Assembly (NCBI GenBank): GCA_023418995.1
Contig: JAEZYP010000035.1
Span: 1-12,089, forward strand
Length of the DNA: 12,089 nucleotides
Direction: 5' to 3'
Source: Bacillota bacterium
GTDB taxonomy: Bacteria; Bacillota; Clostridia; Oscillospirales; Acutalibacteraceae
In this document: piece after piece, positions 7,641 through 12,089 of the stretch
How the letters are laid out: every line of letters starts with the position of its first letter
Position numbering within the stretch: position 1 is the stretch's first letter
Notes under the pieces: model-generated
Seen by the model: only the letters and a program-made list of their open reading frames with translations
What the model was told of the DNA's origin: nothing
The model's database searches: none
Made by a program: the position numbers and the translations under genes

Positions 7641-8294
7641 ATGAACAGGTTTCAGCTTAAGCTTCTTGCGGTAATCGCGATGATTATCGATCACACCGGG
7701 GCGGTTCTTTTTCCGGACGTTCTCCTTCTGCGAATGATAGGGCGCCTGTCCTTTCCTATTTACGCATACTTTATCACCGAAGGGCTGCTCCACACCTCGG
7801 ATTTAAAAAAATACCTGCTGCGCCTGCTGGCGTTTGCGATCGTTTCAGAAATCCCCTATGACCTTGCGTTCCATCATGTTCTCTTCTACCCCAAAGAGCA
7901 AAATGTCTTTTTTACTCTGTTTTTTGGTTTGGTCGCTGTCGCCGCATTAAAAAACCATCTTATGCGGCATCCCGTGCCGGCACTTTTTCTTGCCGCAGGC
8001 GCCGCATTTTTCGCATGGCTTTTTCATTCGGATTACAGCTGGTTCGGCGTATTGGTAATTATTATCCTTTTCTGTTTCAGAGAACGCCGTTTAAACAGTT
8101 TATTCCTGTTTACCCTTGCAAATACCGGATACAGTCTGCTGACAAGCAAAATTCAGCTTCTGGCGGCCACCTCTTGTCTGCCACTCTCCTTATATAATGG
8201 ACAAAAGGGAACCTACAGCTTAAAATACTTCTTTTATGCAATTTACCCTGTGCATTTAATTGTGCTATTTTTTATCCATATGGTTGTCAATTAA
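7641..8294 (+). CDS. TraX-family membrane protein (putative acyltransferase)
   Basis: A hydrophobic protein of 217 residues with about six to eight membrane segments. It carries the N-terminal signature of the TraX family: an MIIDHTG motif (D17, H18), then LRMIGRLSFPIYAYFITEG, and then a KKYLLRLL...SEIPYDLAF segment. F-plasmid TraX acetylates the N-terminus of pilin. Chromosomal homologues are common in Firmicutes, and I know of no established substrate for them. Here there is no pilin, relaxase or mating-pair gene nearby, so a conjugation role is not supported; transfer of an acyl group to a cell-surface product is a guess. The start ATG has GAGG 6 nt upstream. The stop codon overlaps the promoter region of glyA, so the two may also be partly co-transcribed. 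Confidence 0.85.
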   Translation: MNRFQLKLLAVIAMIIDHTGAVLFPDVLLLRMIGRLSFPIYAYFITEGLLHTSDLKKYLLRLLAFAIVSEIPYDLAFHHVLFYPKEQNVFFTLFFGLVAVAALKNHLMRHPVPALFLAAGAAFFAWLFHSDYSWFGVLVIIILFCFRERRLNSLFLFTLANTGYSLLTSKIQLLAATSCLPLSLYNGQKGTYSLKYFFYAIYPVHLIVLFFIHMVVN

Positions 8295-8312
8295 CTTGTT
8301 AAAGTGTATAAT
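8284..8312 (+). promoter_or_regulatory. Sigma-A promoter of glyA
   Basis: TTGTCA (8284-8289), a 17-nt spacer and a perfect TATAAT (8307-8312). The -35 box lies in the last codons of the TraX-family gene. Transcription should start near 8319, about 30 nt before the glyA start codon. Confidence 0.85.
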
Positions 8313-8333
8313 TTATTAATATAAATTGTAAAT

Positions 8334-8340
8334 GAAAGGG
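8334..8340 (+). promoter_or_regulatory. Ribosome binding site that fixes the glyA start
   Basis: GAAAGGG lies 9 nt before the ATG at 8350. An in-frame ATG at 8332 lies upstream of this site and has no Shine-Dalgarno sequence of its own, so the later ATG is preferred. Confidence 0.75.
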
Positions 8341-8349
8341 AATGAAAAA

Positions 8350-9603
8350 ATGTATCAGGAAATGATGGATTCCATTGGGTTTGTATCGAAGGCAGACCCC
8401 GAAGTTGGCGCTTCCATGCAGGATGAGCTGAAGCGGCAGCGAAGCAATCTAGAAATGATTGCTTCCGAAAATTTAGTATCACCGGCGGTTATGGCCGCAA
8501 TGGGAAGCGTCCTTACCAATAAATATGCCGAGGGTTACCCCGGGAAACGGTATTACGGCGGTTGCCAGCATGTCGACGTTGTTGAAAACATTGCGCGCGA
8601 CCGTGCGTGCGAGCTATTTCATGCCGAGCATGCCAACGTTCAGCCGCATTCCGGCGCGCAGGCGAACACAGCCGTTTACTTTTCATTATTGAATCCGGGC
8701 GACACGGTGATGGGCATGAACCTTGCGGAGGGCGGACACCTTACCCACGGCTCTCCCGTAAATCTTTCCGGTAAATACTACAACTTCATTCCCTATGGAG
8801 TAGATGCTGAAACCGGGCGCATTGATTACGAAAAGATGTACGAGCTGGCGATGACCAATAAGCCGAAGATCATCGTTTCCGGCGCAAGCGCCTACCCAAG
8901 AGTCATCGACTTTAAGAAGATTCGCGAAATTTGTGACGCTTGCGGCGCTTTAATGATGGTCGATATGGCTCACATCGCCGGTCTTGTCGCCGCCGGGGAA
9001 CATCCAAACCCGGTGGAATGGGCGGAAATCGTCACCACCACAACCCACAAGACACTCCGTGGTCCGCGTGGCGGATTGATTCTATGCCGAGAGGAATATG
9101 CAAAAGCAATCGATAAGTCGATTTTCCCCGGAACACAGGGTGGTCCGCTGATGCATGTCATCGCCGGTAAGGCTATCTGTCTGGGCGAAGCTTTAAAGCC
9201 GGAGTTTAAGCAGTATGGGCACAGAATTGTTGAGAATGCGGCGGCTCTCGCAGATGGTTTGCTGAAACGGGGCGTTAAGCTGGTCTCCGGCGGCACCGAC
9301 AACCACCTGATGCTGGTCGACCTCAGCGGCCTGGAGCTAACGGGCAAAGAGCTGGAGCACCGTCTGGATGCCGTGAACATCACCGCAAACAAAAACACCA
9401 TTCCAAACGAGCAGAGAAGTCCCTTTATCACGAGCGGTCTGCGTCTGGGCACTCCGGCTGTTACGACGAGGGGTCTTAATCCAAAGGATATGGACCTCAT
9501 CGCGGAATGCATTGCGCTTGCGGTCAACGACTTTGAAGCCAGCGAGGATAAAATCCGGACAATGGTAAAAGAAATATGTGACCGTTATCCCCTATATCAA
9601 TAA
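8350..9603 (+). CDS. glyA: Serine hydroxymethyltransferase
   Basis: A cytosolic pyridoxal-phosphate enzyme of 417 residues, the usual length. It interconverts serine and glycine and charges tetrahydrofolate with a one-carbon unit for purine, thymidylate and methionine synthesis. The N-terminal region has LEMIASENLVSPAV and the NKYAEGYPGKRYYGGC signature, and the cofactor-binding lysine is in TTTTHKTLRGPRGG (K234). The C-terminal region has the GLRLGTPAVTTRG signature. Nothing is missing. Starting at 8350 rather than at the upstream ATG (8332) gives a protein beginning MYQEMM, which agrees with the ribosome site. Downstream, a hairpin and 70 nt separate it from a small membrane protein gene and rarA; no separate promoter was seen for those genes, so they may be read from the glyA promoter. 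Confidence 0.98.
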   Translation: MYQEMMDSIGFVSKADPEVGASMQDELKRQRSNLEMIASENLVSPAVMAAMGSVLTNKYAEGYPGKRYYGGCQHVDVVENIARDRACELFHAEHANVQPHSGAQANTAVYFSLLNPGDTVMGMNLAEGGHLTHGSPVNLSGKYYNFIPYGVDAETGRIDYEKMYELAMTNKPKIIVSGASAYPRVIDFKKIREICDACGALMMVDMAHIAGLVAAGEHPNPVEWAEIVTTTTHKTLRGPRGGLILCREEYAKAIDKSIFPGTQGGPLMHVIAGKAICLGEALKPEFKQYGHRIVENAAALADGLLKRGVKLVSGGTDNHLMLVDLSGLELTGKELEHRLDAVNITANKNTIPNEQRSPFITSGLRLGTPAVTTRGLNPKDMDLIAECIALAVNDFEASEDKIRTMVKEICDRYPLYQ

Positions 9604-9615
9604 ATTGTTTTAAAA

Positions 9616-9641
9616 AGAGGTATGCCACCGTGCATACCTCT
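9616..9641. terminator. Hairpin after glyA, terminator-like
   Basis: A perfect 10-bp stem (AGAGGTATGC at 9616-9625 with GCATACCTCT at 9632-9641) and a 6-nt loop. On the plus strand it is followed by CGTTATATTATT, a poor U-tract. On the minus strand it is followed by TTTTTAAAA, a good one, although no minus-strand gene lies upstream. For glyA it is probably a partial terminator that lets some transcription continue into the next genes. Confidence 0.6.
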
Positions 9642-9659
9642 CGTTATATTATTAAAATC

Positions 9660-9665
9660 AGGAGG
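9660..9665 (+). promoter_or_regulatory. Strong ribosome binding site of the small membrane protein
   Basis: A perfect AGGAGG is placed 8 nt before the ATG at 9674. This is the main evidence that the short frame is a real gene. Confidence 0.85.
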
Positions 9666-9673
9666 TTTAAAAG

Positions 9674-9856
9674 ATGTGTAAAAGAGAAATCTGCTTACTT
9701 TCTACCCTTATGCTGTTATTGGGAATTCTGCTTGGTTTTCTATGCTCTCCGATCAAGCATGGGCTGAACATTGGCAACAACAGCGGCAATACCAATTACG
9801 GAAAAGATGACGACGACCTTGAGCTTGACGATAGCTCCGATGATATCCCGTTTTAA
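9674..9856 (+). CDS. Small single-span membrane protein with an SSB-like acidic C-terminus
   Basis: I cannot assign this 60-residue protein to a named family. A short N-terminus with K3 and R4 precedes one hydrophobic helix (about residues 7-26). A short stretch with proline, lysine and histidine follows, then a Gly/Asn/Ser-rich linker (about 32-43). The tail is strongly acidic and ends at the extreme C-terminus with SSDDIPF. That ending is nearly the same as the tip of bacterial SSB proteins (E. coli DDDIPF, B. subtilis DDDLPF), the docking peptide for many DNA-repair enzymes, RarA among them. The gene has a perfect Shine-Dalgarno sequence and lies 24 nt before rarA, so the two are probably one operon. 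The charge pattern near the helix would by the positive-inside rule favour an outside C-terminus, which argues against contact with a cytosolic enzyme; topology is undecided. No lipobox is seen (GFLC lacks a small residue at -1). Confidence 0.8.
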   Translation: MCKREICLLSTLMLLLGILLGFLCSPIKHGLNIGNNSGNTNYGKDDDDLELDDSSDDIPF

Positions 9857-9880
9857 CACAGCATTAAAAGGAGTGGACTT

Positions 9881-11149
9881 ATGGCGGCACCTTTAGCGGA
9901 CAGGCTGCGCCCGAAAGCCCTGGACGACATCGTAGGGCAGCACCATCTTCTGGACAAGGGAAAGGCCCTGCGGCGGATTATAGAATCCGAAAATATCCCC
10001 AATATGATCTTTTACGGGCCCTCTGGAATCGGAAAAACCACTCTGGCCTCGATTATCGCGAAACAGACGGACCGGAGCCTGTTTAAGCTGAACGGCACCA
10101 CAGCCTCTACCTCTGATATTCGCGACGTGGTAAGCCAGATTGATACGTTTTCCGCGCCGAACGGCATTTTACTCTACCTTGATGAAATACAGTACTTTAA
10201 TAAAAAACAACAGCAGACATTACTGGAGTTTATCGAAAACGGCCAGATTACGCTGATCGCCTCCACGACCGAAAATCCGTATTTCTACGTTTATAATGCA
10301 ATCCTCAGCCGCTCCACGGTTTTTGAATTTAAACCGGTGGAGAAAAGCGACGTTATCCTTGCCGTTCAGCGTGCTTTTTCTTTTATGGAAGAAGAACAGC
10401 ACATCACAATTAATGTGGAGGACGGCGCGGCGGAATATATTTCTTCCGCCTGCGGCGGCGACGTTCGTAAGGCGATAAACGCGGCTGAGCTTTGCATGCT
10501 CTCGGGAGAACTGAAGGATAATATTTGTTTGGTTACGCTGGAGCTTGCAAAGGAGCTGACTCAGCGCAGCGCACTTCGCTACGACCGCGCCGGAGACGAG
10601 CATTACGACATCCTTTCCGCCTTCCAAAAGTCGATGCGGGGCTCCGACCCTGACGCGGCAATCCACTATCTTGCGCGCCTGCTGGAGGCGGGCGATCTGC
10701 CCTCCGTTTGCCGCAGATTGATGGTATGCGCCTGTGAGGACGTCGGGCTGGCGTATCCGATGATTATCCCGATTGTGAAGGCAGCAGTAGATGCCGCATT
10801 TCAGGTCGGCCTGCCGGAAGCGTACATTCCACTTGCCGACGCTGTGGTTTTAGTCAGTATTTCACCGAAATCTAATACAGCAAAATGTGCAGTTTTCGCT
10901 GCCCTTGAAGACATAAAGGCTGGAAAAATTGGCTCTATCCCCCGCCAACTTCAAAACAAGCATTATGACGGAGAGGATAACGAGCGCAAGGGTCAGTTTT
11001 ATATCTATCCTCACGATTATCCGAACCATTGGGCGCAACAGCAGTATTTGCCGGATATTCTAAAAGGAATCCATTATTATGAATATGGATTAAATAAAAC
11101 AGAGCAGGCCTTTTTCGAATATTGGAAGAACATCAAAAATCTAAAATAA
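9881..11149 (+). CDS. rarA: Replication-associated recombination ATPase RarA/MgsA
   Basis: A cytosolic AAA+ ATPase of 422 residues related to clamp-loader subunits and to yeast Mgs1/human WRNIP1. It acts at stalled or collapsed replication forks and binds SSB. The N-terminus PLADRLRPKALDDIVGQHHL is the family signature. Walker A is GPSGIGKTT (K52), Walker B is LYLDEIQ (D101, E102), sensor 1 lies in STTENPYF (N132) and the arginine finger in LSRS (R144). The C-terminal half has the MgsA tetramerisation region, including RGSDPDAAIHYLARLLEAGD and the CEDVGLAYP segment. The start ATG has AAAGGAG (9867-9873) 7 nt upstream. In many relatives the Walker B is followed by HRFNKAQQD; here it is QYFNKKQQQ, a small variant. 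It sits directly behind the small SSB-tail-like protein. No terminator hairpin is visible after it. Confidence 0.96.
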   Translation: MAAPLADRLRPKALDDIVGQHHLLDKGKALRRIIESENIPNMIFYGPSGIGKTTLASIIAKQTDRSLFKLNGTTASTSDIRDVVSQIDTFSAPNGILLYLDEIQYFNKKQQQTLLEFIENGQITLIASTTENPYFYVYNAILSRSTVFEFKPVEKSDVILAVQRAFSFMEEEQHITINVEDGAAEYISSACGGDVRKAINAAELCMLSGELKDNICLVTLELAKELTQRSALRYDRAGDEHYDILSAFQKSMRGSDPDAAIHYLARLLEAGDLPSVCRRLMVCACEDVGLAYPMIIPIVKAAVDAAFQVGLPEAYIPLADAVVLVSISPKSNTAKCAVFAALEDIKAGKIGSIPRQLQNKHYDGEDNERKGQFYIYPHDYPNHWAQQQYLPDILKGIHYYEYGLNKTEQAFFEYWKNIKNLK

Positions 11150-11174
11150 TAGTAGGATTGTCCTTATGACCACC

Positions 11175-11203
11175 TTGTATCTCATGGATGGGAGTGTTAT
11201 GAT
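11175..11203 (+). promoter_or_regulatory. Sigma-A promoter of hrb
   Basis: TTGTAT (11175-11180), a 17-nt spacer and TATGAT (11198-11203), with a TG one base upstream of the -10 box (11195-11196), making an extended -10 promoter. The start of transcription near 11210 leaves a leader of about 25 nt. I looked for a clear PerR or Fur-type box around it and saw none. Confidence 0.75.
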
Positions 11204-11220
11204 ATAGACAAGAAAAAACA

Positions 11221-11227
11221 AGGAGGT
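11221..11227 (+). promoter_or_regulatory. Ribosome binding site that fixes the hrb start
   Basis: AGGAGGT is 7 nt before the ATG at 11235. The in-frame GTG at 11226 overlaps this site and cannot be the start. Confidence 0.85.
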
Positions 11228-11234
11228 GTGCAGT

Positions 11235-11891
11235 ATGAAAAATGAAATACTATCCAGCTTAACATACGGCATGTATGCAATCGGTGTAAAAGATGATAAT
11301 AAAGCCTCCGCCTGCATTGTCAATACAGTCGTTCAAGTAAGCAATTCGCCAAATATGATCTCTGTCAGCATGAATCACAATAATTACAGTCATGAGTGCA
11401 TTGTCAGCAACCGCATTTTTACTGTATCTATAATTTCGGAGGATACCTCGGGAGCGGTAATCGGCGCTCTGGGGTTTAATTCCGGCCGTAATACCGATAA
11501 GCTGCTGAACGTCCATCATAAAATACTGGCTGAAGGCGTTCCGGTCATAAAAGAGAACATCTGCTGCTGGCTGTTATGCCGTGTTGTAAGTCAAGTCGAA
11601 ACACCAACACATACCGTCTTTGTGGCTGAGGTAATTGCCGGAAGCGACGAAGCCAAGGGCAAGCCTATGACTTATGATTATTACCATAAGGTAATTAAAG
11701 GCAAAGCTCCGAAAAACGCGCCGACGTATCAGGCTGAGCTAAAAAGTAATGATCGGATTGATGGAGAAAGCTGGATTTGTACTGTCTGCGGCTACGTCTA
11801 TAACGACCCGGATATTTCTTTTGAATCTCTTCCCGACGACTGGGTATGTCCGATCTGCGGAATGCCGAAATCCGCTTTTAAGAGACAATAG
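11235..11891 (+). CDS. hrb: Flavin reductase-rubredoxin fusion (high-molecular-weight rubredoxin, Hrb type)
   Basis: A cytosolic electron carrier of 218 residues with two domains. Residues 1 to about 150 form a flavin-reductase-like FMN-binding domain, recognisable from the opening SSLTYGMYAIGVKDD and from SPNMISVSMN. Residues about 178-218 form a rubredoxin, WICTVCGYVYND...WVCPICGMPKSAF, with the four iron ligands C182, C185, C205 and C208. In Moorella thermoacetica the same architecture (Hrb) passes electrons from NAD(P)H to the diiron flavoprotein FprA, which reduces NO or O2. The same job in oxygen or NO defence is likely here, but no FprA or rubrerythrin gene is in the window, and other rubredoxin-linked roles are possible. 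It forms a single-gene unit with its own promoter and terminator. Confidence 0.92.
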   Translation: MKNEILSSLTYGMYAIGVKDDNKASACIVNTVVQVSNSPNMISVSMNHNNYSHECIVSNRIFTVSIISEDTSGAVIGALGFNSGRNTDKLLNVHHKILAEGVPVIKENICCWLLCRVVSQVETPTHTVFVAEVIAGSDEAKGKPMTYDYYHKVIKGKAPKNAPTYQAELKSNDRIDGESWICTVCGYVYNDPDISFESLPDDWVCPICGMPKSAFKRQ

Positions 11892-11904
11892 GATCTGTTT
11901 TCGC

Positions 11905-11937
11905 AAAGCTCATCCGGAGTTCCCGGGTGAGCTTTTT
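11905..11937 (+). terminator. Intrinsic terminator after hrb
   Basis: Arms 11905-11917 and 11923-11935 form a 13-bp stem with one T-G wobble and a 5-nt loop, and a U-tract (TTTTTCTT) begins at the base of the stem. It lies 13 nt after the hrb stop codon. Confidence 0.92.
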
Positions 11938-12063
11938 CTTACAGAATGTCGGCATTTTTTAGGATTTGTAGGTTTGTCAAACATTTTGGACGGTAAAGGA
12001 ATGAAGAAATTCAACAGGAGAAAGCCAACGAAGCGGGCGCATCGGTAGACTGTTGGAGCGATT
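11938..12063. other. Terminal non-coding stretch without an identified gene
   Basis: No supported gene is seen. A 15-codon frame rich in Lys and Arg (ATG at 12001, TAG at 12046-12048) has only AAAGGA immediately before it, too close to act as a ribosome site. Another frame stays open from 11997 to the window end but has no start codon. The stretch 11967-11991 (TGT ... TTTGTCAAAC ... TTTTGGAC) recalls the ends of IS3-family insertion sequences. This is a weak resemblance from memory only. Confidence 0.35.
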
Positions 12064-12089
12064 TTGGTGGGCAGCTAGCTGCCCACCAA
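12064..12089. repeat. Perfect 26-nt palindrome at the window end
   Basis: TTGGTGGGCAGCT (12064-12076) is followed directly by its exact reverse complement (12077-12089), with no mismatch. Folded as RNA it would give a stem of about 11 bp with a 4-nt loop (CTAG). Because the window ends here, it cannot be seen whether a U-tract follows (terminator) or whether the palindrome is longer. Confidence 0.85.

Noticed and set aside
8970..9527. Open frame of 185 codons on the minus strand
   Set aside because: Antisense shadow of glyA with low-complexity Ser/Arg/Pro composition, which comes from the codon pattern of the real gene.
11155..11205. PerR/Fur-like operator at the hrb promoter
   Set aside because: The sequence contains short pieces such as GTCCTTATGAC but no inverted repeat matching a known box to a convincing degree.
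12001..12048. 15-codon basic peptide gene
   Set aside because: The purine stretch directly touches the ATG, leaving no proper spacing, and nothing else supports expression.
1..12089. CRISPR array, phage defence cluster or integrated element
   Set aside because: No regularly spaced direct repeats, integrase, transposase or defence genes are visible; the gene content is housekeeping with own promoters and terminators.

Overview
The window looks like chromosomal DNA from a low-to-mid GC anaerobic Firmicute, probably a clostridium near the Oscillospiraceae/Ruminococcaceae. The grounds are consensus sigma-A promoters (TTGAAA/TATAAT types), strong AGGAGG ribosome binding sites, Rho-independent terminators with U-tracts, and a flavin reductase-rubredoxin fusion of the high-molecular-weight rubredoxin type known from strict anaerobes. 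The taxonomic placement is inference; no rRNA gene is present.

Layout. The left end (1-4139) is on the minus strand: a tRNA-Ala(CGC) clipped at its 3' end, an MgtA-type magnesium P-type ATPase, and an O-antigen-ligase/polymerase (Wzy_C) membrane protein. A divergent AT-rich intergenic region leads to a plus-strand P-type ATPase of the CtpE-like calcium/cation group (4365-6725). Convergent to it is endonuclease III (nth, minus), whose terminator hairpin lies inside the last codons of the ATPase. From 7641 everything is on the plus strand: a TraX-family membrane protein, glyA (serine hydroxymethyltransferase), a 60-residue single-span membrane protein with an acidic tail, rarA/mgsA (AAA+ replication-recombination ATPase), and hrb (flavin reductase-rubredoxin). 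The last ~150 nt carry no confident gene and end exactly in a perfect 26-nt palindrome.

How the genes fit together. Most are independent housekeeping transcription units with their own promoters and terminators: cation homeostasis, envelope polysaccharide, DNA base-excision repair, one-carbon metabolism, oxygen/NO defence. The exception is the small-protein/rarA pair, which are 24 nt apart and almost certainly co-transcribed. The small protein ends exactly in SSDDIPF, which copies the C-terminal tip of single-stranded DNA-binding protein (SSB). RarA is a known SSB partner, so a membrane-bound SSB-tail mimic encoded next to rarA is the most interesting hypothesis here. A second oddity is the CtpE-like ATPase, where the actuator motif TGES reads SGQS, so the glutamate needed for dephosphorylation is a glutamine.
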